Assembly: GCA_003170935.1 (NCBI GenBank)
Contig: PMYA01000139.1
Coordinates: 1 to 16,045, forward strand
Reading direction: 5' to 3'
Source of the DNA: Methanobacteriota archaeon
Lineage (GTDB): Archaea > Halobacteriota > Bog-38 > Methanoflorentales > Methanoflorentaceae
DNA length: 16,045 nt
A model generated the notes under the pieces. It did not search any database. It saw only the letters and a list, made by a program, of their open reading frames with translations, and was not told the DNA's origin. Shown here in pieces: positions 6,169 to 14,347 of the stretch. A program made the translations under genes and the position numbers. Positions within the stretch are counted from its first letter, which is position 1. Each line of letters begins with the position of its first letter.

Positions 6169-7203
6169 CTACTCAATCACCATCGTGACCTTTGCTAACT
6201 CTTGAGCAGCTTTTTTCGTCAATCCTTCACCAAGAATCGTATATCGTTCCGGTCGGACGTCCTTTGCGCGAAGTAGTGCCTGAATGATACACTGATCCTC
6301 GACTCCGAGACCGCGAGCATCGACAGGAGCTCCGATGCTCTGAAGGGCTTGCCGTATCCGTTCCCAGTCCCCCCCATGCAAATATGCCATCATAATCGTG
6401 CCTACACCGCACTGCTCGCCATGTAAAGCCGGTTTAGGGGCTATAGCGTCGAGTGCGTGACTAAATTTGTGCTCACTACCTGAAGCTGGACGAGAAGATC
6501 CAGCAATACTCATCGCCACGCTGCTAGAAACTAAGGCTTTTACCACAAGCCTAACAGAGTCCTCGAGATTCGGTTTAATTTGCGTGGCCGAATTGAGGAT
6601 TATCTCGGTAGACATGAGGGACAGCGCCGCAGCATATTCACTAAACTCCTCCCCTCGCAACTTCCTAGCGAGTTCCCAGTCCTTCACTGCCGTGTAGTTG
6701 GATATGATATCTCCACATCCTGCGGCAAGTAGCCGATGCGGCGCCTGAGCCATGATCTTAGTATCTGCAATAATAGCAAGCGGGGTTTGAGCTTCTATAG
6801 ACTGCGTCCCTTCACGAAAACGTATTGACGCGCGCATCGAGGCGATTCCGTCATGACTTGCAGCCGTAGGAACACTTATAAAAGGTAAATTCGCTGTGCT
6901 AGAAGCAATCTTAGCGATGTCAATCGTCTTTCCACCGCCAACGGCGACGATAAAACTTTTATCTCGAGCATAACTTGCGACGCGTTCAACTTCTTCCATT
7001 GTGGCTCCACCGACAACGAGTACCTCAGCCGGATATTCGTTCTCAATGAGGCCTTCAATCTGTCGCCCAAATGCACACGTATGCTTTCCACAAACTATTA
7101 ACCCGTCCCCAGTAAGTTTAAGTTCATTAAGCACGTTGGCAGTATCGCATATAGCGTCCTGTTCCATTACCACTATTCTGGGGAGCAACATCCATTTTTT
7201 CAT
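6169..7203 (-). CDS. egsA: sn-Glycerol-1-phosphate dehydrogenase
   Basis: The 344-residue enzyme reduces dihydroxyacetone phosphate to sn-glycerol 1-phosphate with NAD(P)H, setting the stereochemistry of archaeal membrane lipids. It is zinc dependent and cytoplasmic. The nucleotide-binding region shows [13 protein letters not shown] (87-99). The conserved [12 protein letters not shown] (111-122), GCGD (D165) and [12 protein letters not shown] (241-252) follow, then ALHGEQCG with H261. D165, H245 or H249, and H261 are the expected metal ligands by comparison with the glycerol dehydrogenase family. Length and the N-terminal LPR motif are normal. It is transcribed away from DUF63, with only 10 bp between the two starts, so its promoter lies inside the DUF63 coding region. 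UPF0179 lies downstream on the same strand. Confidence 0.95.
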   Translation of the reverse strand: MKKWMLLPRIVVMEQDAICDTANVLNELKLTGDGLIVCGKHTCAFGRQIEGLIENEYPAEVLVVGGATMEEVERVASYARDKSFIVAVGGGKTIDIAKIASSTANLPFISVPTAASHDGIASMRASIRFREGTQSIEAQTPLAIIADTKIMAQAPHRLLAAGCGDIISNYTAVKDWELARKLRGEEFSEYAAALSLMSTEIILNSATQIKPNLEDSVRLVVKALVSSSVAMSIAGSSRPASGSEHKFSHALDAIAPKPALHGEQCGVGTIMMAYLHGGDWERIRQALQSIGAPVDARGLGVEDQCIIQALLRAKDVRPERYTILGEGLTKKAAQELAKVTMVIE

Positions 7204-7204
7204 C

Positions 7205-7211
7205 GGTGATC
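7205..7211 (+). promoter_or_regulatory. Extended Shine-Dalgarno GGTGATC for DUF63, in the 10-bp divergent gap
   Basis: GGTGATC matches the part of the SD consensus nearest the start codon (AGGAGGTGATC) and ends 2 nt before the TTG at 7214. It decides that start. The same bases read on the other strand give TGATCACC just before the egsA ATG, so one short palindromic site serves both leaders. Confidence 0.55.
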
Positions 7212-7213
7212 AT

Positions 7214-8047
7214 TTGGTAGTCGATTTAGGGAGCTTTATAAACGAGTACTATATAAACCCCATCATCTATGACACCGGCTACAACCCCGTAAACACGATA
7301 ACCTGGGCAATCATTTTGGGCCTCAGCCTATTTGGGGTCGTTAAGCTGCTAAATAAGCTTAAGATTACCGTTGATGAGGTGTTCATTTTCGCTGTAACCC
7401 CTTATATTTTTGCGGGAGGGTCGCTGCGAGTCGTCGAAGACGCAGGCATTGTTGCTGCGCCGTATAAGTACCTCCTCATCACGCCGCTTATCTATTTCCT
7501 CATATTCTTTGTGTGCGTCGCGGCGCTTATGTTGTCGGTTGGTTTAAAACGCGCAGTTCACATCAACTATTATTGGCCCTTCGCGATGATCGGCGTCGCG
7601 TGGAGTGCAATTAATGTCTGGCTCCTCTATACAAGCGCTGTGTCGTTTAATGTTTGGATTTTCGCCCTTATATTATCAGTCGGCGTCGCCCTCAGCTTCT
7701 TGGTATACGCAATCGCCCACTTGTTAAACTTCGCTCTCTTAAAGGATCGCGTGAATGCTTTGGTGCTGGATGGACAACTGCTCGACGCAACGGCTACGTC
7801 GCTTGGCCTCACGTTCCTACCCTATGCCGAGAAGCACGTACTCCCGAACTTTCTTATCGAAGCGACCGGCACGGCCTTTGTAATGTTTCCGCTCAAGCTC
7901 ATTGTGACGATCCCCGTTTTGTTCATTATAGATCAGTATCTAAAGAACGAGTCTAAGAATCTAATCGGGCTCGTGAAGCTTGCTATTCTCACGGTAGGCC
8001 TCGCCCCCGCCATTAGAGACACATTGCGTATGAGCCTAGGTATATGA
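7214..8047 (+). CDS. DUF63 family multi-pass membrane protein
   Basis: The 277-residue protein belongs to DUF63, an archaeal polytopic membrane family of unknown function. Recognised features are the opening NEYYINPIIYDTGYNPVNT, hydrophobic spans at about 28-45, 55-70, 87-110, 121-141, 145-172 and 218-240, and a conserved polar C-terminal half. That half includes GQLLDATATSLGL (187-199), EKHVLPNFLIE (206-216) and GLAPAIRDTLR (262-272). Membrane-embedded charged residues (R72, E75, D76, D191, E206, H208, R268, D269, R272) are unusual for a passive scaffold and suggest transport or catalysis. The frame is open upstream inside egsA, but family alignment and the GGTGATC ribosome-binding site favour TTG at 7214. 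It is divergent from egsA. Confidence 0.85.
   Translation: MVVDLGSFINEYYINPIIYDTGYNPVNTITWAIILGLSLFGVVKLLNKLKITVDEVFIFAVTPYIFAGGSLRVVEDAGIVAAPYKYLLITPLIYFLIFFVCVAALMLSVGLKRAVHINYYWPFAMIGVAWSAINVWLLYTSAVSFNVWIFALILSVGVALSFLVYAIAHLLNFALLKDRVNALVLDGQLLDATATSLGLTFLPYAEKHVLPNFLIEATGTAFVMFPLKLIVTIPVLFIIDQYLKNESKNLIGLVKLAILTVGLAPAIRDTLRMSLGI
7234..7258 (-). promoter_or_regulatory. Two TATA-like boxes for egsA inside the DUF63 coding start
   Basis: On the minus strand TTTATAAA (7235-7242) and TTTATATAG (about 7250-7258) lie upstream of the egsA ATG at 7203. The nearer box would start transcription near 7212, about 9 nt before the ATG; the farther one near 7228. TTTATAAA is a perfect palindrome, so its direction is not fixed by sequence alone. 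Confidence 0.55.
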
Positions 8048-8092
8048 AATGTTTGAAGCTTGGGCGCGTTCTGAGTGTGTCCTCAACAGTTT

Positions 8093-8097
8093 AGGAG
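8093..8097 (+). promoter_or_regulatory. Shine-Dalgarno AGGAG deciding the proS GTG start
   Basis: AGGAG lies 7 nt before the GTG at 8105. The frame is open 30 bp further upstream, but no comparable site precedes the earlier GTG at 8075. Confidence 0.7.
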
Positions 8098-8104
8098 TTC
8101 TGCG

Positions 8105-9493
8105 GTGAAGAAGACGAATTTTAGTAACTGGTTCAATGACCTCCTGGTAGACGCGCAAATTATGGACGTGCGATACCCGATCAAAGGACTTTATGTGTGG
8201 TTTCCATTTGGTTTTAAGTTGCGGAAACTGACCTACGACGTACTCCGATCATTGCTTGATCGAGACCATGAAGAGGCATATTTTCCCCTGCTGATACCAG
8301 AAAATGAGCTGTTAAAAGAATCAGAACACATAAAGGGATTTGAAGAAGAAGTGTTCTGGGTGACCCGGGGCGGTTTTGGAGAGTTAGATATCCCGCTTGC
8401 ATTGCGACCGACCTCAGAAGCCGCAATTTACCCCATCTTTAGCATTTGGATACGCTCGCACGCAGATCTGCCACTTAAGATTTATCAGCTCGTTAATGCG
8501 TTTCGCTATGAAACGAAACACACACGACCGTTAATACGGCTGCGAGAGATCACGAGCTTCGCGGAGGCTCATACTGCCCACACCTCTTGGGAAGATGCCG
8601 AATTGCAGACCGCAGCCGCTGTTGAGTTATACAAGGAATTCTATGACCGACTGGGCATTCCATACATCGTTTCACGCCGCCCGACGTGGGACAAGTTTCC
8701 GGGAGCTGATTACACACTTGCTTTTGACACGCTAATGCCTGACGGCAAAAGTCTGCAAATCGGCACAATTCACCATCTCGGCACAAACTTTGCTAAGACA
8801 TTTGACGTTACTTACGAAGATCGTGACGGCAATCAGCAGTTCGTCAATCAGACGTGCTATGGTATTTCAGAGCGCTGCATCGCAGCGGTCATTTCAGTCC
8901 ATGGCGACGATAAGGGCTTGATACTCCCGCCCGAGATATCCCCCGTTCAAGTCGCTATTGTTCCAATCTACAGCAAACAGGCTGACAGCGAGGCTATCCT
9001 AAAAGCTTGTAGCGAAATTCAACAGGAACTATCTCACTACCGAGTTGTTATCGACACAGACGACATTCGGCCGGGCGCTAAGTTTTACAAATGGGAAAAA
9101 CAAGGAGTTCCAATACGATTGGAGATTGGCCCCAGAGATCTTTCAAGCGGCTCTGTGACTCTAGTTCGTAGGGATACTAGAGAAAAGGAGAGTGTAAAAC
9201 GGACCGAAATGCAAGGTCGACTCGCGCAAGCGATGTCTAATATGTTGGAAAACATCGCAGAAAGGGCGCGAGCATTTCAAGTTTCGCATATGGTCGACAT
9301 AGAAATGCCCGAACAAGCAAAAGGTAAGAAGGGTATCTTTAGGATCTCATGGTGCGGATCCGAGTCCTGCGGACGGAAGATCCAAGAGTTAAGTGACGCA
9401 GACGTATTAGGAGAGACCGACCCTATAGAAGGGCGTTGTCCCGTTTGCAGTGCACCAACGACCATACGCGCCCTCCTGGCCCGGCCATACTGA
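8105..9493 (+). CDS. proS: Prolyl-tRNA synthetase, archaeal/eukaryotic type
   Basis: The 462-residue class II synthetase attaches proline to tRNA-Pro in the cytoplasm. From the GTG at 8105 the protein opens FSNWFNDLL and has KGLYVWFPFGFKLR (27-40), RPTSE (101-105), motif 2 around FRYETKHTRPLIRLREITSF (133-152) and motif 3 around CYGISERCIAAVISVHGD (251-268). The anticodon-binding domain follows, with GVPIRLEIGPRDL (334-346). A C-terminal zinc module has C417, C422, C445 and C448, and the chain ends in Tyr462, as is characteristic of the archaeal type. There is no bacterial-type editing insert. DUF63 ends 57 bp upstream in the same direction. Confidence 0.96.
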   Translation: MKKTNFSNWFNDLLVDAQIMDVRYPIKGLYVWFPFGFKLRKLTYDVLRSLLDRDHEEAYFPLLIPENELLKESEHIKGFEEEVFWVTRGGFGELDIPLALRPTSEAAIYPIFSIWIRSHADLPLKIYQLVNAFRYETKHTRPLIRLREITSFAEAHTAHTSWEDAELQTAAAVELYKEFYDRLGIPYIVSRRPTWDKFPGADYTLAFDTLMPDGKSLQIGTIHHLGTNFAKTFDVTYEDRDGNQQFVNQTCYGISERCIAAVISVHGDDKGLILPPEISPVQVAIVPIYSKQADSEAILKACSEIQQELSHYRVVIDTDDIRPGAKFYKWEKQGVPIRLEIGPRDLSSGSVTLVRRDTREKESVKRTEMQGRLAQAMSNMLENIAERARAFQVSHMVDIEMPEQAKGKKGIFRISWCGSESCGRKIQELSDADVLGETDPIEGRCPVCSAPTTIRALLARPY

Positions 9494-9626
9494 TTATGTT
9501 GAGAGCGCTAAACGGCACAGAAGCATATTATGGCTTTTGAGATCTTGATAATGACGCGGTATCGATCGCATTCGAGACCTGCCCACGGCCTGCAAGCACT
9601 AAGGGCTCAATTGAACGGAGAGAAAA

Positions 9627-10787
9627 GTGAATTCGAAGCAAACTGAAACCCTCGATCGAAGGATAGCTGAGCTTCAACTTGACGGGTATGCCCAGTACGC
9701 CGCATCTTCGAAGGACGCAAACCTTTACTATTTAACTAGTTTCTTAGCAGAAGATCCATTCTTGTTTTTGCGCAAAGGCGAACAATCAGTCCTAGTAACC
9801 TCCAGCATGGAGAAAGCGAGGGCGCTTAAATCGTCAGGTGTTGATCGAGTGCTTGCGCTAGAGGATTTTCTGAAAGACTCGTTCGAAACGGAAGTCGATC
9901 GCGCCACACCTAACATGATCGCGTCAGTGCTAAGAGAATGTGACATTAAGCGCTTAGGAGTTAACGCTGATTTTCCCGTAAGTTTAGCTGACGAGCTGCG
10001 GCGTAATGGTTACGAGATTGCCCCCCTATCTGGTTCAATCGAACACTCACGATCAATCAAAACGGTCGGCGAACTGGAACATATGGCACAAGTGCAACGT
10101 GCTAGCGAAAAAGCACTCGCCGACGCAATCACCATCCTAACCCACAGTAAAATCAGTGGCGACGTGCTACGATATAAGGGGCGGGTGCTTACATCAGAAC
10201 AATTAAAGAGTGCAATTGGCCAGTCCCTAATCAACGATGCTTGCGCGCCACAAGACGTAATAGCGTCGAGCGGCGAGGATTCCGCGCTGCCCCATCTAAC
10301 GGGATCAGGGCCGGTAAAAGCGGATTCTACAATCGTTTTTGACGTTTTTCCTCAATCGACAACTTCCCGATACCACGCAGATATGTCGCGTACGGTCCTC
10401 CGCGGAGCCCCCCCTCCCGAACTTTTCGATATGTATTCAGCAGTTAAAGAGGCGCAAAACATTGCCCTTAAAATGCTAAGGCCGGGGATAAGTGGGGCGG
10501 AAGTCCACTTGGCTGTTATGGATTACTTCGAAGAGCGCGGGTTCCGGACGGACGTCAACAACGGTCAAGGTTTCATTCACTCAACAGGTCACGGACTGGG
10601 ATTAGAGGTCCACGAACTGCCATTCCTCAACAAAAGAGGTGGGCTCCTAGAAAAAGGCAACGTAGTGACAATTGAACCGGGCTTATATTACCCTAACATG
10701 GGGGGGGTACGACTCGAAGACGTAGCTGTTATTACCCATAACGGGAATAGAAACATTACCCAGTTTCCAAAGGAGTTTGTGATATAA
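9627..10787 (+). CDS. M24 family Xaa-Pro aminopeptidase-like metallopeptidase
   Basis: The 386-residue protein has the creatinase-like N-terminal domain (about 1-150) and the pita-bread catalytic domain of M24 peptidases, which remove residues next to proline (Xaa-Pro aminopeptidase or prolidase). The dinuclear metal ligands are all present: D239 (FDVFPQ), D252 (ADMSRT), H322 (STGHGLG), E350 (TIEPGLY) and E364 (RLEDV). The first ligand sits in DVFP where many relatives have D-x-G; this variant looks like an archaeal subgroup. GTG at 9627 follows CGGAGAG by 4-5 nt. The 133-bp gap from proS holds no convincing gene. The MetAP gene begins directly after its stop codon. Specificity between dipeptides and longer peptides cannot be told. 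Confidence 0.9.
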   Translation: MNSKQTETLDRRIAELQLDGYAQYAASSKDANLYYLTSFLAEDPFLFLRKGEQSVLVTSSMEKARALKSSGVDRVLALEDFLKDSFETEVDRATPNMIASVLRECDIKRLGVNADFPVSLADELRRNGYEIAPLSGSIEHSRSIKTVGELEHMAQVQRASEKALADAITILTHSKISGDVLRYKGRVLTSEQLKSAIGQSLINDACAPQDVIASSGEDSALPHLTGSGPVKADSTIVFDVFPQSTTSRYHADMSRTVLRGAPPPELFDMYSAVKEAQNIALKMLRPGISGAEVHLAVMDYFEERGFRTDVNNGQGFIHSTGHGLGLEVHELPFLNKRGGLLEKGNVVTIEPGLYYPNMGGVRLEDVAVITHNGNRNITQFPKEFVI

Positions 10788-11657
10788 GTGCAAGAAGCCG
10801 ACGTTTTAGATAAATACCGCGAAGCCGGCCGCATACTCGCAGAGGTTCGCAGCGAAGCCATCAAAAAGGTACAAATCGGTGAAAAATTGCTTGACGTCGC
10901 TGAAAGTATAGAACGTCTTATACTGCAAAAAGGTGGCGCGGTGGCATTTCCGGTGAATATATCCTTGAACGATGAAGCAGCGCACGCTACGCCTTCCAAG
11001 GACGACGTGTCAACTTTTGGCCGCGATCTCGTCAAGCTTGATATCGGCGTCCACATCGATGGTTATATCGCAGACACTGCTGTCAGTATTGACCTCGGCA
11101 GTAACAGGGAGTTATTAGAAGCGTCTAATATCGCACTCGAACAAGCGATTGAAGTTGTACATGCAGGCGTCGACACAGCTGCTATCAGCGCGGTCATCGA
11201 ACAAACGATCACTGATTGTGGATTCCACCCAGTCGTCAATTTGACGGGGCACGGCCTAGAGCGTTATACACAACACGCCCCACCTCCGATACACAACCGA
11301 AGAACACAAGGCGGTACAAAGCTCAAAGAAGGACAGGTCATAGCAATCGAACCTTTTTCCTCTAACGGTAACGGTCGGGTTTACGAGACAGGAAAAGCGG
11401 AAATCTACAGCCTTGTGAAGACGAAGCCTATTCGATCGCCTGAGGCCAGAGCGATATTAAAAGAAGCTGAGGTTTATAAGTCACTGCCATTCGCAAAAAG
11501 ATGGCTTAAGGGCCGCGTCGATATGGGCTTAAAGCAACTGGAAACGGCCGGCATTATCCGTGCCTATCCTGTGTTAAAAGATAAAGGACTCGTTTCGCAA
11601 GCTGAGGATACCCTCATAGTAACGGCCGACGGAAGCGAGGTGATAACGAGGATCTGA
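10788..11657 (+). CDS. map: Methionine aminopeptidase, type 2
   Basis: The 289-residue enzyme removes the initiator methionine from new proteins. The M24 metal ligands are D85 (KLDIG), D96 (IADTA), H155 (LTGHGL), E188 (AIEPF) and E273 (QAEDTL), and the substrate-pocket His66 is in AAHATP. The roughly 60-residue helical insert after the E188 segment (SPEARAILKEA and onward) marks it as type 2, the archaeal/eukaryotic kind. The GTG start immediately follows the TAA of the upstream M24 gene. AGGAG (10771-10775) and GTGAT (10779-10783) lie just upstream, both inside the previous gene. The two M24 genes are thus almost certainly one transcript. Downstream a 94-bp gap carries the promoter of the AAA ATPase. 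Confidence 0.95.
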   Translation: MQEADVLDKYREAGRILAEVRSEAIKKVQIGEKLLDVAESIERLILQKGGAVAFPVNISLNDEAAHATPSKDDVSTFGRDLVKLDIGVHIDGYIADTAVSIDLGSNRELLEASNIALEQAIEVVHAGVDTAAISAVIEQTITDCGFHPVVNLTGHGLERYTQHAPPPIHNRRTQGGTKLKEGQVIAIEPFSSNGNGRVYETGKAEIYSLVKTKPIRSPEARAILKEAEVYKSLPFAKRWLKGRVDMGLKQLETAGIIRAYPVLKDKGLVSQAEDTLIVTADGSEVITRI

Positions 11658-11700
11658 TACCGCTTTTACGTGTTGTTTAGCTATCTGCCCTCAACCTAAT

Positions 11701-11709
11701 CTTTATATG
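11701..11709 (+). promoter_or_regulatory. TATA box for the AAA ATPase gene
   Basis: CTTTATATG lies about 47 nt before the ATG at 11752, predicting transcription start near 11731 and a leader of about 20 nt. A second TTTATATAG at 11731-11739 is too close to the ATG to serve unless the message lacks the start region. Confidence 0.55.
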
Positions 11710-11743
11710 CTGTTCACGCAATAATCATCCTTTATATAGAGAT

Positions 11744-11750
11744 GGTGATC
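11744..11750 (+). promoter_or_regulatory. Extended Shine-Dalgarno GGTGATC
   Basis: GGTGATC ends 1 nt before the ATG at 11752. It is the same start-proximal extended SD form seen before DUF63. Confidence 0.6.
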
Positions 11751-11751
11751 G

Positions 11752-13035
11752 ATGGAAGACTCGGAAAGTCAAGTTCTTAATATCGTTGAGCTGCTGCTTA
11801 CCGCCCATATTTACAATGGCAACGACCAGCTTAATGAAAATGACCTGCCCCCGCCAATAAGAAAGCACTATTGGAACTCAAAAGAGCGAAAGGTAGGAAG
11901 GCCCATCTTAGTCTCAGAAAAATCCGTTGACGGTATCTTTGAGATCCCGAATGGATGGAGTCTAGTAAAAACGCTCCCATTTGTCTCTTTCGATGAGTTT
12001 GGCTCTCGGATCGATCTCACCGTTTTCGACTTGGGCGCTAAGTGGTTTGCCAAGCAAGACTCTTTGTCCCGCATCAAGCAGAACCCAACCTTAGCATTCT
12101 ACTATTCACAACAAGACTCAATTGACGTCAGCTACGAAAAAGCGCGTCAAGAAAACAAACCCATCGAAATGGACAGAGAATGGATACACTCACTGATAGA
12201 CGAGGTCGCAGGTGAAGGCGAAGAAGCAGAAGATATGCTTAAGCTGGTAGCTATCTCTGCGCCCGAGGATGTTCGTGAAAGCCTCGGCAAACTAGTCCTT
12301 ACTCAGGAACAGGTTGAGGAAGTAGAGAAGATAGCTAAGGCGATACAATACAGAGAATATCTAAAAGAGATTGAGCTGTTTGAAATTGGAAAGCTGTTGT
12401 TCGTTGGACCCCCTGGAACAGGGAAGACCTCTGTCGCCCGAGCCCTTTCAAAAGAGCTAGGAATGCCGTTCTTGGAGGTTCGGCTCTCGATGATTACGTC
12501 GCAGTATCTTGGTGAGACGACTAAGAACATCGGCAAAGTGTTTGCTCTTGCAAAACGATTGAACCCCTGCATCCTTTTTATTGATGAGTTTGATTACGTG
12601 GCAAAAACGCGTCTTGCAGATGAGCACGGAGCGATAAAAAGAGCCGTTAACATGCTGCTTAAGAGCATCGACGACATCAGCCTTGTCGACGACGGAGTGA
12701 TTCTGATCGGTGCCACGAATCATCCAAGGCTTCTTGATTCCGCTGCGTGGAGGCGATTTGACAAAATTGTAGATTTTCCGATGCCCGATGCGTTTATGAG
12801 AAAAGAAATATTTGAAAAGATACTTGCGCGTGTTACGGGCACATTTGACACTCAGAAACTAGCAGATATGACTGACCAATGCACCGGCTCAGATCTCAGG
12901 CTTATACTAAGAGAAGCAGTACTTAAGGCGTTGTTTGAAGATAGAACTGATCTATCGCAAAATGACCTTGAAGAGGCCGTCAGTGACTTCAGCAAACGAT
13001 TTGAACTCAAAATGAGCGCATACGAAAATACCTAA
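11752..13035 (+). CDS. AAA-family ATPase with unrecognised N-terminal domain
   Basis: The 427-residue protein has one AAA module: Walker A GPPGTGKT (219-226), Walker B ILFIDE (274-279), sensor 1 GATN (320-323), a WRRF segment (333-336) supplying the likely arginine finger, and a C-terminal lid with TGSDLR (378-383). The ATPase core resembles those of the proteasome-activating/Cdc48 and spastin/katanin group. The first 200 residues match none of the N-domains I know: no coiled coil with OB fold as in PAN, and no double-psi barrel as in Cdc48. They are rich in aromatic and charged residues, with an acidic segment GEGEEAEDM (154-162). It is probably a hexameric remodeller of unknown target. It has its own promoter and ribosome-binding site, between MetAP and aIF2-gamma. 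Confidence 0.85.
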   Translation: MEDSESQVLNIVELLLTAHIYNGNDQLNENDLPPPIRKHYWNSKERKVGRPILVSEKSVDGIFEIPNGWSLVKTLPFVSFDEFGSRIDLTVFDLGAKWFAKQDSLSRIKQNPTLAFYYSQQDSIDVSYEKARQENKPIEMDREWIHSLIDEVAGEGEEAEDMLKLVAISAPEDVRESLGKLVLTQEQVEEVEKIAKAIQYREYLKEIELFEIGKLLFVGPPGTGKTSVARALSKELGMPFLEVRLSMITSQYLGETTKNIGKVFALAKRLNPCILFIDEFDYVAKTRLADEHGAIKRAVNMLLKSIDDISLVDDGVILIGATNHPRLLDSAAWRRFDKIVDFPMPDAFMRKEIFEKILARVTGTFDTQKLADMTDQCTGSDLRLILREAVLKALFEDRTDLSQNDLEEAVSDFSKRFELKMSAYENT

Positions 13036-13110
13036 CGAAGCAACTTATGACAAGCATACAGAAAATGAGTAGAATTAAAGCGTCAACAAGAATTTGGCCT
13101 CTTGTAGCGC

Positions 13111-13116
13111 GGAGGT
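13111..13116 (+). promoter_or_regulatory. Shine-Dalgarno GGAGGT deciding the aIF2-gamma TTG start
   Basis: GGAGGT sits 7 nt before the TTG at 13124, a strong ribosome-binding site. The frame is open to an earlier TTG at 13094, which has no such site and would add ten residues not typical of the family. Confidence 0.75.
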
Positions 13117-13123
13117 AGCTAAC

Positions 13124-14347
13124 TTGGAAGCTAGCGTAAATATAGGGATGGTAGGACACGTCGACCATGGCAAGACGACCTTGGTGTCGGCTCTTTCTGG
13201 CGTATGGACAGACCAACACAGTGAAGAAGTGAAGCGCGGCATTTCGATCAGACTCGGATATGCTAACGTCACCTTCAAGAAATGCCTGCAGTGTCCAGAA
13301 CCCGACGCATATACAGTCGCATCGGTGTGCGAGAAATGTGGCGCTAAAGCCGAACCGTTGCGCACTGTTTCATTTGTGGATGCGCCCGGACATGAAACAC
13401 TTATGGCTACGATGTTATCAGGGGCTGCAATTATGGACGGCGCTATACTTGTCATTGCAGCAAATGAGCCGTGCCCGCAACCACAAACTAAAGAGCACCT
13501 TATGGCGCTCGATATTATTGGGATTAAAAACGTAATCGTTGTTCAAAATAAGATCGATCTGGTCTCGCACGAAGATATGCTCGTGAACTACGAACAGATC
13601 AAGGAATTTGTAAAAGGGACTGTAGCAGAGAACGCACCGGTTGTACCTATCTCAGCCCAACAAGGGGTTAACATTGACCTGCTAATTGACCTTATCGAAA
13701 AGGAGATCCCGTCCGCAGTCCACGATGCGACTAAGCCTCCGCGAATGTTCATTGCACGCTCTTTCGACGTCAATAAACCTGGAACGAACATAGCAAAGCT
13801 GCTGGGCGGTGTAATCGGGGGCACGTTGAACCAAGGTGAACTCAAGCTGAAGGACGAGATCGAAATACGCCCCGGACGGAGCGTCGAAGTTGGTGGCAAG
13901 AGCGAGTGGGTGCCAATCACAACCTCTGTGTCGAGCATTGTGTCCGAAAAGGAGAGATTGAAAGTCGCGACGCCTGGGGGCCTGCTCGGTATAGGAACAA
14001 AATTAGACCCTTCTTTGGTGAAGAGTGATTCGCTCGTAGGCCAAATTGCAGGAACTCCTGGAACTTTGCCCCCTGTGTGGAAATCGTTTACGATGGAAGT
14101 TAAGCTCCTCGATCGTGTTGTTGGAAGCTCTGACGAGCTTAACGTCGATTCGATACACACGAGTGAGCCACTCATGTTGAGTGTGGGCACTGCTACTACC
14201 GTCGGAATCGCTACAAGCGCTCGCGATTCAGCTGTCGAAGTAGCGCTCAAGCGGCCCGTCTGTGCAGAAATCGGGTCTCGAATTGCTATTTCGAGACGAA
14301 TTGGCTCTCGGTGGCGGCTTATCGGAGCTGGAACGCTCATCAAATGA
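13124..14347 (+). CDS. eif2g: Translation initiation factor 2 subunit gamma (aIF2-gamma)
   Basis: The 407-residue GTPase binds initiator Met-tRNA and carries it to the small ribosomal subunit as part of the aIF2 complex. GTPase motifs are G1 GHVDHGKT (11-18), G3 DAPGHE (86-91), G4 NKID (142-145) and G5 SAQQG. The zinc knuckle typical of the gamma subunit, with C54, C57, C69 and C72, lies between G1 and G3. Beta-barrel domains 2 and 3 follow, including [10 protein letters not shown] and LLGGVIGG. Length is normal. The TTG start at 13124 is chosen from the Shine-Dalgarno sequence. The 88 bp upstream hold no strong TATA box. The stop overlaps the next start (ATGA), opening a six-gene information-processing cluster. 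Confidence 0.97.
   Translation: MEASVNIGMVGHVDHGKTTLVSALSGVWTDQHSEEVKRGISIRLGYANVTFKKCLQCPEPDAYTVASVCEKCGAKAEPLRTVSFVDAPGHETLMATMLSGAAIMDGAILVIAANEPCPQPQTKEHLMALDIIGIKNVIVVQNKIDLVSHEDMLVNYEQIKEFVKGTVAENAPVVPISAQQGVNIDLLIDLIEKEIPSAVHDATKPPRMFIARSFDVNKPGTNIAKLLGGVIGGTLNQGELKLKDEIEIRPGRSVEVGGKSEWVPITTSVSSIVSEKERLKVATPGGLLGIGTKLDPSLVKSDSLVGQIAGTPGTLPPVWKSFTMEVKLLDRVVGSSDELNVDSIHTSEPLMLSVGTATTVGIATSARDSAVEVALKRPVCAEIGSRIAISRRIGSRWRLIGAGTLIK

Noticed and set aside
9494..9626. Possible tRNA or small RNA in the proS-M24 gap (a TTCGA sequence is present)
   Set aside because: I could not fold a cloverleaf or find paired stems around it.
9530..9646. A 38-codon plus-strand frame starting ATG in the gap between proS and the M24 gene
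   Set aside because: It overlaps the M24 start in another frame, has no ribosome-binding site and no recognisable family.
13094..13123. Ten-residue N-terminal extension of aIF2-gamma from TTG at 13094
   Set aside because: GGAGGT at the right distance supports TTG at 13124, and family members begin close to the P-loop as this one then does.
13588..14343. A 251-residue leftward open frame opposite aIF2-gamma
   Set aside because: It is antisense to a certain gene. Its Ser/Pro/Thr-rich composition is what the reverse of such a coding frame gives.
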